Shown here: in pieces, positions 32,251-43,362 of the stretch | Numbering within the stretch: the first letter of the stretch is position 1 | Layout of the letters: each line of letters opens with the position of its first letter | Assembly (NCBI GenBank): GCA_033557465.1 | Contig: CM066035.1 | Span: 916,432,235-916,496,234 of the forward strand | Direction of reading: 5' to 3' | DNA length: 64,000 bases | DNA from: Ichthyophis bannanicus | Taxonomy: Eukaryota > Chordata > Amphibia > Gymnophiona > Ichthyophiidae | Program-made: the position numbers and the translations under genes | The notes under the pieces: model-generated | Database searches by the model: none | The model's input: the letters and a program-made list of their open reading frames with translations, nothing else | Told to the model about the DNA's origin: nothing

Positions 32251-32310
32251 CAACAACAACATTAAGGATATGCAGTGCTGCATAAATACAGCAAATATGG
32301 CTCCCGCTCA

Positions 32311-32775
32311 ATCGGGACTGTGGGAGGAGGGGCAGCAGCAGCTGAAAAGCAACCCGCGATCGGCGGGAACTCCATTTTTAAATTCCCTGCTCTGGCTGAG
32401 AGCACCATCGTCGCTGCTGCCTGCTACCCTCATTGAGAGCTCCGGTCCAATCGGGACTGTGGGAGGAGGGGCAGCAGCAGCTGAAAAGCAACCCGCGATC
32501 GGCGGGAACTCCATTTTTAAATTCCCTGCTCTGGCTGAGAGCACCATCGTCGCTGCTGCCTGCTACCCTCATTGAGAGCTCCGGTCCAATCGGGACTGTG
32601 GGAGGAGGGGCAGCAGCAGCTGAAAAGCAACCCGCGATCGGCGGGAACTCCATTTTTAAATTCCCTGCTCTGGCTGAGAGCACCATCGTCGCTGCTGCCT
32701 GCTACCCTCATTGAGAGCTCCGGTCCAATCGGGACTGTGGGAGGAGGGGCAGCAGCAGCTGAAAAGCAACCCGTC
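32311..32775 (+). repeat. 139-bp tandem repeat, about 3.3 copies, upstream of L2
   Basis: ATCGGGACTG recurs at 32311, 32450, 32589 and 32728, giving an exact 139-base period. Units are nearly identical and GC-rich, with GGGAGGAGGGGCAGCAGCAG and GAGAGCTCCGG blocks. They sit just before the 5' region of the L2 LINE. 139 is not a multiple of 3, so the open frames across it are artefacts. Confidence 0.93.
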
Positions 32776-33649
32776 ATCAGGCGGGCCCGCGCCTGTCGGG
32801 CCCGCGCCTGAGGGCCCTTAGGCGTGGCCCTTTGGCGGGAGCCCACTCGACCTGAATAAAATACAAAAGCAGCTCAATCAACCATAATCAGCCGAATAAT
32901 CAGCAGACTGCTCCTGACATTAACCCCACAACAGAGCTCACCGTAGGATTCCCTCTCTCCACTGCATCTCCCAGATCGCAGACCAGCAGCTGAAGCAGCA
33001 GATCGCTCAGCACACGTGCTACAGCATATAACTCCGAGTGACCCAGCTACTCACTGCATCATCACCTACTCCTGCCTACTCTAGACAAAAAGCTCTACCG
33101 AACTCAACCACTGCAAGTATAACACTTACAAACGCTATCTTAAAGAACTCTGTGTACAGATTAAAAACTTGCCACACCTTGACCTTAGTTGTATTGTATT
33201 GCTGTAAAGTGAAATTTAATGCAATCAAAATTGATGTTATACAATTGCACTCTTGAATTGCCTCACTGCTGCACAACACTTAGCCATTATCAGCAGCCTA
33301 ACACATACTACTTCTGTTTTTTGCAAACAATCACCCAACTACTATGGTTTTAAACACCTCCCAGCTTCTTACTGTAGTCAGTATTTAACAATTTTTACAC
33401 TACACTACTTACCACATAGCTACTTGCTGTAGACAGTATCTAGCATCCAACAGCTGCTGTTACTAAGTTCCACACAGATAATCACTGTCCTCAGTATCCG
33501 GCAATTGTGTTTAGTAGCTAGCAATTGTTACACTACAATTACTGTTGTCAGTAAGTTTTAGTATCTACCAATAGTTGCACTAAAGATACTGTTGTCAGTA
33601 GCTCTACATTCACTTTCACACACTCACAGTAAGCTGAGCCAAATACAGA

Positions 33650-34760
33650 AAATGCCTCACCCTAACATGCTCATACGAATATCATTCACCTGTATATTAT
33701 TAGCAATAATAATAACAGATCTATCCCTATGCTTAAACCACAAAAATCACATGACTATACCTATAATACACACACATACTCGAAATGACTGCCACATAGG
33801 ACATACTCATCAAAACTACTCAAAAATTAACCATCACAGACTAATACACATACAACAAAACAAACACACTTCAAACAGATAAAATAATCTGTTCTAACTA
33901 CTCTTCCTCCCTATCATGCATCCTCATTAATGCAAGATCAATGAAAAATAAATTACCCATATTTAATGACCTGATAACTGACTTAAAACCTGACATTTTA
34001 TGTATCACAGAGACATGGCTCACTGAAACAGATACAGTCTATCTAAATCAACTTAATAAAGAGAACTATGACTCATTCTACAAACATAGATCCAATAAAA
34101 AAGGTGGTGGAGTCCTAATGATGACAAAAAAAACATTAAACGCCAAGTCAATCCACTCAAATATCAATAATAGCATAGACACATTATTTATAAAAATTGG
34201 CCCCATAAAAATTTGCTTAATTTATAGACCCCCAAACAATAAAACAGATGGCCTGGATTCTCTGATTGAACTTCTCAGTTCATCTAATGATCAAAATCCT
34301 GTAATCATGCTAGGCGATTTTAATCTGCCGTCACTACCAACACTAGATTCTAAATTATTCCTAGACACTATAGCAGACATAGAGTACCATCAAATAATTA
34401 AAACTGCAACACATATCAAAGGAGGTACACTAGATTTGGTTCTTCTCCCCGAGATACTCTTTAAACTAGTTAACCCAAATTCCATTGAATGTACAGAGAC
34501 ACCTTGGTCTGATCATTCTATCATCAAAATAAATCTCACATATCCCATCCCCAGCGTCAATAATTACATAAGAAGTTCCCCCACTACAAAATACAAAAAA
34601 TTTAATGAAACAAACTTCCTTGACTCAACAATCCCCTACTTCTTATCAACAACTAATTTGGATGATGCTGTTAATAACTGGAATGATACTATTAATAATG
34701 CAGCCAAAAATAACCAACCAAATAAAAAAGACCATATACACCAAAACAAATAGTTCACCA
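33650..34760 (+). pseudogene. L2 endonuclease domain
   Basis: APE-type endonuclease. SCILINARSMKNKL begins near 33910 in the frame of ATG 33941. Then DILCITETWL (Glu), KKGGGVLMM, ICLIYRPPNN, VIMLGDFNLPS (Asp/Asn), HIKGGTLDLVLL and TPWSDHSII (terminal Asp-His). The upstream frame 33650-33882 encodes a short product with one hydrophobic segment (ISFTCILLAIIITDLSLCL) that is separated by a stop; whether it is part of the L2 protein is unclear. The endonuclease frame runs out at 34753, where a one-base shift leads into the RT frame. Confidence 0.88.
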
Positions 34761-36725
34761 TGGTTCAATAGCACTCTAAAACAAATGAAAAAAGAATTAA
34801 GAAAACTTGAATCGAAATGGAGGAAATCCAAGTTGTCTGTACACAAAGAAATATACAATAACTATCTAACAAAATATAAGGAAACAATAGACGGCACAAA
34901 GAAAAATTATTACGCAGCAATCTTAACAAAATCATACAATAGACCTAGAGAGTTATTTTCCATAGTCAGAAAATTAACTAATAATGAGCAAAATTCTAGC
35001 AACGAAATCACTGACATCTCAGTTTAAACCCTAGCTAATCATTATCAAAACAAATCTAGGAAACCTGCCACGCCCTCAGATAATATCAACATCACCTATC
35101 AACCGGTAGATGAATGGTCAGAATTTTACCCCATGTCAAAAGCGTCATTAAAAACAATCATCTCCAACCTAAATACCACAACTTCGCATTTAGATCCATG
35201 CCCAGTATCATGGATAAAAAACACACTGCCAACTCTACTATCCTATATTCTCCCAATAGTAAACCTCTCACTCACCCATGGATACCTTCCACCCCCGCTC
35301 AAACATGCACAAATACGTCCAATTTTAAAGAACTCCAAACTAGATAAAACATTGCCAACATCATATAGGCCCATCTCTAGCATACCATTCTTGGCCAAAG
35401 TTATTGAAAAGGTAGTGCAACTACAGACACAGGAATTTATAGACTTATCTTACCCACTCGATGAACAACAATATGGTTTCCGGCCCTGCCATGGAGTAGA
35501 AACACTTCTAACAGTATTAATAGATACACTCTTAAAGGGAATTGACAATCACAAACAGGCGTACATTCTCCTTTTCATTGACATATCAGCAGCTTTTGAT
35601 AGCGTGCATCACTCAATACTGCTCAACAACCTAAGACAGTTAGGCATAAACTCCACCGTACATAAATGGTTCACCTCATATTTACATAACAGAACACAAA
35701 ATGTAAGAACAGGTTCTCAAACATCCAATACATACAAACAAGAAATAGGTTTACCACAAGGTTCAGCACTTTCAGCCCTACTTTTCAATATCTATATAAA
35801 ACCGGTCTGTAACATCTTTAAAAAATTTGGAGTACAATATCACCTTTACGCGGATGATATCATGATGTACATACCTTTTTCGATTCCTAACCTACCGATT
35901 CAACTTCTATCAGACTGCTACAACGAAATCACACACTGGCTAAAAACCCAAAACCTCCATATAAACCATGCTAAAACTGAAGTCTTAATTGTAACAAAAA
36001 ACCATTCATTCACTCCTCCAACCCACATAACACTACAAAACCAAGAAATTAAAATAAAAAACGAAATAAGATATCTAGGTGTTATCTTAGATACACACCT
36101 TACTATGGAAACCCACATTAGAAATACATTAAAGAAAATCTACTTCAAACTTAAAATCCTCAAACAATTACGCCCCCTTGTATTTATACAAGATTTTATC
36201 AATATAATACAGGCTACCATAACTCCCCACTTCGATTTCGCCAACTTAATACTTATAGGCATCTCTAAACAAAACATCAAAAGGATCCAACTTGCGCAAA
36301 ATGCAACAGCTAGAATTATATTAAAGATAAACTCACTCCAACACATTACACCGATACTAGCATCCCTTCACTGGTTACCAATACAAAGCAGGATAACATA
36401 CAAAACAATAATAACTACATTCAAAGCTCTAAATGACATGGCCCCGAAGACACTCTGTAACCTAATAAGCAAAGAACCACCTAAGCCCACTCATAGAAAA
36501 GGACAATCAAATAAACTTAAAATGCCGAAAGAATATATAAGAACTCACAAATTAACAAATAATAGAGCCTTTTCCCACATAGCCCCAACAACCTGGAACT
36601 CATTACCAGAGGACCTACGATCAATAACAGAGATAACGGAATTTAGAAAAAAATTGAAAACATACTTATTCACTAAACACTATAATACCATAGAAAATCT
36701 TCCACCCAACTTAGATAAAGGCTAA
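34605..36725 (+). pseudogene. L2 reverse transcriptase, one internal stop
   Basis: A connecting segment (SSPWFNSTLKQMKKELRKLE) is followed by a TAA at 35025-35027. The 530-codon RT frame (35133-36725) carries SYRPISSIPFLAKVIEK, QQYGFRPCHG, LLFIDISAAFDSVHH, GLPQGSALSALLFNIYI, catalytic YADDIMMYI, ILASLHWLPIQSRITYK and TTWNSLPEDLR. The stop comes before the RT catalytic core. Apart from that TAA and the frameshift, the protein is complete, suggesting a fairly young copy. It is closely related to the minus-strand L2 at 26780-27979. Confidence 0.92.
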
Positions 36726-36836
36726 ACATAAACCTACCCAAAAGCAAGCTTACACTCCCTACTACAAACAATACATACAAAACTTAAATGTATAATTCAC
36801 CCCATTCTTATGCATTGAAACCCTACTTGTATATAG

Positions 36837-37230
36837 TAACCGAAGGAGCGCGGACTCACCGCTCCTCGACTTCCTTGATTTTCCCCTTCTGTGTAATTCC
36901 CCCCCCTCACCCCCTTTTCCCCCCCAGGGTACAAAATAGACAGACACTAAGGCATATTGGTCAACAAACTGGTCGCAGCTTTATTCATTATTTAAATGCA
37001 TGAATATAAAACATCCCATAACAAAACCCAGCGGAGTCCTCCCATCACCAGCCATATCACTAGCAAGGTGATAGCGGCTCCGCTTATTCCTACTTCCCCC
37101 CCTTAGCCCCCGGCTTCGCCATATCATTAGCAAAAACCCAGCCAGGGGGGTTGTCCGGGTCGGGGGTACCCCACCCCCGTCCCAAGCTTATCATAAGCTT
37201 CCGGACCCCGGAAATCTCCGGGATCCCGCC
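36837..37230 (-). repeat. Ngaro-1 split direct repeat B2
   Basis: Nearly identical to 37547-37942, diverging after GGGATCCCGCCA. The main difference is the length of a C run. Confidence 0.92.
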
Positions 37231-37312
37231 AGACCCCATTCCCCCACCAACTGCGACACCCCTCAACTCTGAACAGAACCGCCTAGAGCATAACAAAGGG
37301 AGGGCGGGCGGG

Positions 37313-37546
37313 AAAATGCTCCCGGCTCTACCGCTCCCTCCGAAGCCCCGAACTCAACTGCCGCTTCTCCGTCCAGGCTTCCCTCATTGGCTCCCGCTTC
37401 CACAGTACGGGAGCCAATGAGTTTGCAGGACGCGGCTTGCTCGCCTAGCAACCCCCCCCCCTCTTCCCCCCCTGCGCCTCCCCTCGTCGCTTGCCGCGCC
37501 GCCCGGTTACAGGCGGCCGGCCTGGACTCCGCCACGCGGCCTTCAT
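37313..37546 (-). repeat. Ngaro-1 split direct repeat A2
   Basis: Matches 43129-43362 base for base except for poly-C lengths. A unique segment of about 80 bases (37231-37312) separates it from B2. Confidence 0.92.
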
Positions 37547-37942
37547 TAACCGAAGGAGCGCGGACTCACCGCTCCTCGACTTCCTTGATTTTCCCCTTCT
37601 GTGTAATTCCCCCCCCTCACCCCCTTTTCCCCCCCAGGGTACAAAATAGACAGACACTAAGGCATATTGGTCAACAAACTGGTCGCAGCTTTATTCATTA
37701 TTTAAATGCATGAATATAAAACATCCCATAACAAAACCCAGCGGAGTCCTCCCATCACCAGCCATATCACTAGCAAGGTGATAGCGGCTCCGCTTATTCC
37801 TACTTCCCCCCCCTTAGCCCCCGGCTTCGCCATATCATTAGCAAAAACCCAGCCAGGGGGGTTGTCCGGGTCGGGGGTACCCCACCCCCGTCCCAAGCTT
37901 ATCATAAGCTTCCGGACCCCGGAAACCTCCGGGATCCCGCCA
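37547..37942 (-). repeat. Ngaro-1 split direct repeat B1
   Basis: Second copy of the B repeat, directly abutting A2, as the Ngaro layout requires. The hydrolase ORF ends about 20 bases upstream of it in element sense. Confidence 0.92.
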
Positions 37943-37963
37943 CCGGCGCAGTCGTCAAGCACG

Positions 37964-38569
37964 TCACTGCGCCGCCCCCCCAGAACAAAGCTGCGACCAG
38001 CGAGCATCCCGCATCACAACCCACTCAATAGCCTCCTGCCAATCATTCAATAAAAGATCCAGCCCAACCGGGGATAAATGAACCCCGTCCCCCCTATACA
38101 AACCCGCACAACCCACCTCCACCCAGGAATGGAGAATTTGGTATCCCTGATGCTCACAAACCCATCGGCCGATTTGCCGATTGATCTTTGCCAGGCCCCG
38201 CGACCACCGCCGCTGGTCCCGACAAATCGGCCGAGGGATAATGTCCGACCAGAGCAGGATAATGCCCGGGAAAATGCGCAACACCAGATCCAAATCCTTC
38301 AGTACAGCTCGTATTAACTGTTTACAAGTCCATGCTGATAAGTCATTTCCACCCAAATGCAGCAGAAGTAAGCGAGGCGGCTCTCGAAGTCTGGCATGGT
38401 GCCGAAGCAAGGGGAGCAATTGCGTCCACCGCAAACCCCGCTCACCCAGCCATGAGATGGTCACCACTGCGGAATCCAGGCCCAAATTCGGCCCCACAGG
38501 CCGCACAGCTGCACGGCGACCTGCCCAGAACAGGTACGAGTGGCCAATCAACCAGCAGCCACCCGCCAA
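37964..38569 (-). CDS. SGNH/GDSL-type hydrolase of Ngaro-1
   Basis: An open frame of 201 codons, from ATG at 38569. SGNH blocks: WLIGHSYLFWAGRR (block I, GHS in place of GDS), LLLHLGGNDLS (GxND block) and GDGVHLSPVGLDLLLN (Asp-x-x-His block). Hydrolases of this fold occur in some Ngaro and related retrotransposons, where their role is unknown; esterase activity is a family inference. The frame is free of stops, while the RT and recombinase of the same element are frameshifted. The homologue in Ngaro-2 is at 53105-53860. Confidence 0.85.
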   Translation of the reverse strand: MAGGCWLIGHSYLFWAGRRAAVRPVGPNLGLDSAVVTISWLGERGLRWTQLLPLLRHHARLREPPRLLLLHLGGNDLSAWTCKQLIRAVLKDLDLVLRIFPGIILLWSDIIPRPICRDQRRWSRGLAKINRQIGRWVCEHQGYQILHSWVEVGCAGLYRGDGVHLSPVGLDLLLNDWQEAIEWVVMRDARWSQLCSGGAAQ

Positions 38570-38637
38570 CCGCTCCCGTTCTGCAAAAGAAAGACAGCAT
38601 TAGTTTTCCCCCCCATCCCCAAGTCCCACCCCCCCCA

Positions 38638-39607
38638 TTAGAAACGAACATAATCCAAAAAGGCCTTAGACCGCCATCTCCCCACGCTCTGCACCTCAGT
38701 AGCCGAGAGACCCGCCGCTGCTGCGCTAGTCGCAGCCCCTATGCGGAAGGAATGCGGCGCAAAAAATTGCGGCTCCTCCCCAATCAGCCTAAGGGCCAAG
38801 CGCAACACCACGGTGACCTGAAATCTCGTCACCGGGCGAGCATCCGCATGAATAAACAACAAAGCCCCGCCCACAGGACGAAGGCGAAGATAACCCCTCA
38901 TGGCCGCCACCGGACAGGTAGCGGCCGCGCGCAACGCTCGAAGCACCACCCACTGCCCCCGCCCCAACTGATCGGTCTTGGACCGGGCCAACCAGACCCT
39001 CAACACTGCTGCATCCAGACATACATGCCGCAACAGCAAACCACCCACCCCAGCCGAAGTTCCAGAAGAGGCCACCAACTCCCCAACCCGAAACGCCCCA
39101 AAAAAACGCTAAACAGAATATTGCTTTGAACAGCACCCCTTCATAGCTGGATGAGGCCACCTCGGGTAGCACCGCACACAGCCTCTCCAACAAGACGTGG
39201 GTAAGAGGCCGTCGACGGTCCCTGGGGGTAGGCTCAACCCGCTCCCAACCTCGCAACAATCTCCTGGTTAAGAAACCTGTCCCCGCCGGGGCCCAACCCA
39301 CCGCCCTTGCAAAAAACATGAATCCCGCCAGATGACTCCGGACTGCCGTTCTGGACAGCCCGCCAGATTTTGCTGCCACCACATAGTCGGCCAACAGCCT
39401 ATCGGAAACCGCATCCATGCTCCGTCCGGTCGCCTCGCAGAAGTCTTCTATCTTGCCGCAGCCACGCCAATAAGCTGCCCAGGTGGAGCGAGCTACTGAA
39501 CTCCGAAGCATGCTCATCATCTCCCCAGGCCAACTTGCCACAAGCGCTCGGGGACCGGGCACCCGACGACCGCCGCTCCAGGTGCGAGCTTGCGAAAACG
39601 CTCCCAC
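38638..39607 (-). pseudogene. Ngaro-1 tyrosine recombinase, one frameshift
   Basis: N-terminal core-binding part STWAAYWRGCGKIEDFC, SRTAVRSHLAGFMFFAR, GVLFKAIFCLAFF at 39607-39095. A run of seven A (plus strand, about 39099-39106) then shifts the frame, and the catalytic part continues at 39078-38638: LARSKTDQLGRGQW, HADARPVTRFQ, HSFRIGAATSAAAAG (His-x-x-Arg), SVGRWRSKAFLDYVRF (Trp and nucleophile Tyr). With one base fewer in the homopolymer the frame would read FGAFRVGELV, supplying the box I Arg. Confidence 0.9.
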
Positions 39608-40478
39608 TGTAAACGAGAAAGAGCGTCAGCTAACTCATTGCAGCAACCCGGAATATGGCGAGCCCTAATCACGGCATTTAACCGTAAACACGACAGCACC
39701 ACCTCCCGCATGAGCTCTGCCACCTGCCGACACCGGGGGGTAAAGTTATTAATGACACTCACCACTGCGGCATTATCGCACCACCACAATATCCGCCTGT
39801 TACGAAAACGGTCAGGCCACAATTCCAATGCCACCCATATGGGAAAGAGCTCCAAGAAAGCCACGTTCTTGACGAGCCCCGTATCCCGCCACCATTGCGG
39901 CCACTCCTCGGCACACCATGCCCCTGCCAAATAAATGCCTAGCCCGATCCCCCCGCCGCATCCGTAAACAACTGCAACTCATCCGAGGACATCTCCTCAC
40001 CTAGCATAACCAACGACCCATTAAAATCCCTCAGGAAGACATCCCAAATCCGTAAGTCCGCTCTCATCCCACCGGACACCCGAATCCGATGGTGCGGTCG
40101 GAGCACCCCCGCTGTGGCCCTCGCCAAACGACGCAGAAACACTCTACCCATCGGAATCACCCGGCATGCAAAAGTCAACGCCCCGAGCAAGGACTGAAAT
40201 TCCCTCAACGTCAACTTACGGGATGCCCTGGCATTGGCTACCAACACCCTTAAACGGACCACTTTATCACCAGGAAGACGCACCATCATCGCAGCCGAAT
40301 CCAATTCTACACCTAAGAAGGTCAAGGACCGCGCAGGTCCCTCAGTCTTTCCATCTGCTAGCGGAACGCCCAACTCACCCGCCAATAACATAAAGCCCCG
40401 GACCAGCGCCTGGCAATCCCCAGAATGCGCACTCCCCACAAACAAAAAATCGTCTAGATAGTGAACAAACAGTTGCAC
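39517..40478 (-). pseudogene. Ngaro-1 RT C-terminal part and RNase H
   Basis: Begins with the RT catalytic box FVHYLDDFLFVG, then EGPARSLTFLGVELDS, CRVIPMGRVFLRRLARAT and the RNase H start LQLFTDAAGGSG. A frameshift at a C6 run near 39950 leads to GAWCAEEWPQWW, FLELFPIWVALELW, WWCDNAAVVSVINN and HIPGCCNELADALSRLQW. RNase H catalytic Asp positions are present. RNase H removes the RNA template. Confidence 0.88.
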
Positions 40479-42204
40479 AACCGACCTCCTTCACCAATGC
40501 CCAATGCAAAAAGGTGCTAAACTTCTCGAAGTAAGCACAGGACACTGAACACCCCATCGGCATGCACTTATCAAAATAAAAGTGATCCGCAAACCGAAAT
40601 CCCAACAAATGAAAACTATCGGGATGCACCGGCAGGAGTCGAAAAGCCGACTCAATGTCAACCTTCGCCATCCACGCCCCTGGCCCCGCACACCTCACCA
40701 GCTCGACTGCCCGATCAAATGACGCGTACCGCACCGTGCACATATCCGGCGGTATATGATCATTAACCGACTCCCCTACCGGGAAGGACAGGTTGTGAAT
40801 TAATCGAAACTTCCCCACCTCTTTTTTGGGGATAATCCCTAATGGAGAAACCACAAACTCTGGGAACGGCTGATCAAGGAAGGGGCCCGCCACCCGCCCC
40901 AGGCGCAACTCAGCTAACAACTTGTCATGCACCACGGCCGCCAACCGCCTGACAGAAGGTGAATTGCGCGACAACCGGCCGCGCACTTCCCCCACCACCG
41001 GAATGATAAACCCCACCCGAAATCCCTCTTCTAAAATGGCCCTGTCGCCCCTTTTGGGATAACCGGCCAACCTCGCCTGTAAAGCCGGTACGTTAATTGG
41101 GGTAGGGGCTAAGGAGCGTAAGGCCCTATTTGGCAGAGGCCCACCGGCAGGGGTGGGGGGCTTCTTGCCACACTTGGCCGCTGGATGCCCCCCCCCGCAG
41201 CTTGAACAGGCATGCCTAAATTTACAGTCGGGAAAGGGACACGAGGCTTTATTAAACCTCCAGCACACATCCCCGGATCCCCCTGCCAATCCCTTCTGGG
41301 ACACCCCACCTCCGGAACTCCGAAAGGAACGACCCCCGCTCCCCTGGGCCGCGCCCCCTAACTTCCCACCCCCGAACCCCCCAGACCCCCCCTTTGCAGA
41401 CATCTGTGTGAGCCATAAGTTAATGTCTTGGGAGCCCCAAGACAGAGAAGGATTCTCTTCCATTTTATCCCGAAAGCGCTCGTCGTAGTTTAACCACGAC
41501 CAACCCTCATGCATCTGCGCCGCCTCCAATATTGCATCTGCATATGCCAACAACATCCCATGTTGCTCAGGATGATAATGGCCCCAGACGCTCGCTAAAC
41601 GCAAAAACGATCTCGTCCAATTCACGACATTCCGCGAAACTTTTTTAACTCTCCCCGCTTTTTCATCCTCCTTCCTCTTCTTCTTGCTATCCCCGTAACG
41701 CCTCCGCCCCTCCATCAACCGGAAAATATCAATATACCTACGCTTTTTGATCCTCCGCCGCAATTTCTTTGGGACCCCCACCCACAACTCTGCATAAGCC
41801 GCCAACGAAGAAGCGCCCCCCAGCGGCATCTCTGTCGCCCCACCCCGCGCCCCGAGCCCCGCGCCATTACCGAGCACAGAGGAGGTAGACAACCAACTGG
41901 ACGAAGAAGACGATGAATCGAATCCGCGCCGCCTCTTACCGCCCCTCCGATGTTTCCTGCGCCGCTTCACAGAGCGTTTTGCCGACCTCTTCCTGCGCCC
42001 CGTCGGATCACCACGCACCGCAGTTAACTCACCTGGGTCCCCTTGGCCCGCCACGCCCCCGACTGCTCCGGCGGGACTCAGCGCTTGCTCATTCAGCGGC
42101 GAGCTGTCTCCCACTCCACCGAACTCTTGCGTCGCCGACTGGGGCACCGCATCCTGGGTGCCCTCTCCGCTCCGCGCTGCAGCGCCAGCTCCTCGCGAAG
42201 ACAT
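40479..42204 (-). pseudogene. Ngaro-1 gag-RT, N-terminal part
   Basis: Proposed start ATG at 42204 (MSSRGAGAAARSG), preferred because the start of Ngaro-2 lies at the same place relative to CTGTGGA. The frame stays open upstream only through GC-rich leader. Order: acidic/Gly-rich head, basic tract (KRSAKRSVKRRRKHRRGGKR), poly-Ser, a conserved gag-like block (NVVNWTRSFLRLASVWG, HGMLLAYADAILEAAQ, INLWLTQMSAKGG), a CCCH-type finger (CWRFNKASCPFPDCKFRH), then CSSCGGGHPAAKC, a zinc-knuckle-like motif, then RT (VVSPLGIIPKKEVGKFRLIH, KVDIESAFRLLPVHP, MGCSVSCAYFEKFS). A single-base shift near 40480 separates the catalytic YLDD. Confidence 0.88.
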
Positions 42205-43128
42205 CTGTGGAAACAGAGCAGGACAAACAGGGGAAGGAAGATCTGCCGGCCCGGCCGGCCGCCAAGCTCCCATCCACTCGGCCCCGGAGGACCCCTGCCC
42301 CCCCTCGCCCAATGATCCCAAGCCGTGCCGCCCTGCATGGGCCCCGCCCCCCTTTGCACCCCCCATCCTGGATAAAACATGTGCAGTCCACTGGCAAAAG
42401 GACTGTCCGCACCCCCATACCCCCTGTCCCCAGGGCTCCAGGAAGCCCCTTCCCCCCATGCCCCCCACCCATCTCCCGACCCAGGGTCTCCGCCCCGCCC
42501 CCCTCCCCTCGGCACTCCAAACGCCTCCCCCCTCTGCACCCCCCTCGGCCGTGACCGGGAACGGGACCCACGTGCAGTGGCTCTTACAGCCCCTTCTGAC
42601 AGTACTGCAGCACAACTCCCCCCCTCCCGGCCGGAGGCTGAGGCCCCACGTGACGCAGCCCGCTCTGCCCTAGCCACCCGACCTGCTCTCATACCTCTCC
42701 CTCGAGCCCCCACACCACCCCCCTCCCGCCCCCCCGGGTATGGGCTTCCACCGCCCTCCCCCCCAGCGATCCCCGCCTCAACTGCCTGGTCTGCCTCCTT
42801 GCAGGGCCCGAGGCTTTTTGTGACGCCCTGCCTCGTTGCTTGCCGCCCGCTGGCATAATCGCGCCCAACCCAGCAATGCCAAGTACCGCAGGTGCCGCTT
42901 ATTTTATATTTCAAGGATTTTCATAAAAATACTTGCCGCACCCAGGCGCCTCCGGCCCCGCGAAAGTCCACCGCCTCCACGTGCCGCACACGCCACGTCT
43001 CGGCAGCTCTGCCCGCCTCCGAGGATCTGCCGCAGCACCCGCAAGGCCCGTCCGAAGCCCGACAGCCGGGAACTGGTAAGCACGGCTGCTCGCAGCTCGC
43101 CCCGCTCCGCACGCACCGTCCGGCTCTA

Positions 43129-43362
43129 AAAATGCTCCCGGCTCTACCGCTCCCTCCGAAGCCCCGAACTCAACTGCCGCTTCTCCGTCCAGGCTTCCCT
43201 CATTGGCTCCCGCTTCCACAGTACGGGAGCCAATGAGTTTGCAGGACGCGGCTTGCTCGCCTAGCAACCCCCCCCCTCTTCCCCCCCCTGCGCCTCCCCT
43301 CGTCGCTTGCCGCGCCGCCCGGTTACAGGCGGCCGGCCTGGACTCCGCCACGCGGCCTTCAT
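43129..43362 (-). repeat. Ngaro-1 split direct repeat A1
   Basis: 5' repeat of the element (minus strand), matching A2 at 37313-37546. The GC-rich leader lies between it and the gag start. Confidence 0.92.

Larger units (their letters stand above)
28986..32260 (+). mobile_element. RTE/BovB-type LINE, near full length, with target duplication
   Basis: Flanked by identical 11-base direct repeats ATTAAGGATAT (28975-28985 and 32261-32271). The 3' end is GACGGCACTT followed by AACAACAACAAC, the trinucleotide tail usual for RTE elements instead of poly(A). The length of 3.28 kb fits a full RTE unit. Coding parts are listed separately. Confidence 0.93.
32776..36836 (+). mobile_element. L2 LINE, near full length (5' part; continues at 43363)
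   Basis: Plus-strand L2 with 5' leader (32776-33600), endonuclease and RT. Its 3' UTR is cut at 36836 by Ngaro-1 and resumes at 43363-43625. If the 139-bp array is its promoter region, the element begins at about 32311. Confidence 0.88.
36837..43362 (-). mobile_element. Ngaro-type retrotransposon 1
   Basis: Minus-strand Ngaro element with split direct repeats in the family's A1-internal-B1-A2-B2 order. In element sense: A1 = 43362-43129, B1 = 37942-37547, A2 = 37546-37313, B2 = 37230-36837. A copies are 234 bases each and nearly identical; B copies about 394. Internal ORFs in order: gag-RT-RNase H, tyrosine recombinase, SGNH hydrolase. It splits the 3' UTR of an L2 LINE, with no target duplication. 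Confidence 0.93.

Noticed and set aside
32308..32846. Overlapping repeated ORFs on both strands
   Set aside because: Produced by the 139-bp tandem repeat. The period is not a multiple of 3, so a repeated protein is not possible in one frame.
41913..42858. Several long Pro/Arg-rich plus-strand frames
   Set aside because: Antisense to the Ngaro-1 gag and leader; G/C-rich composition keeps all frames open.
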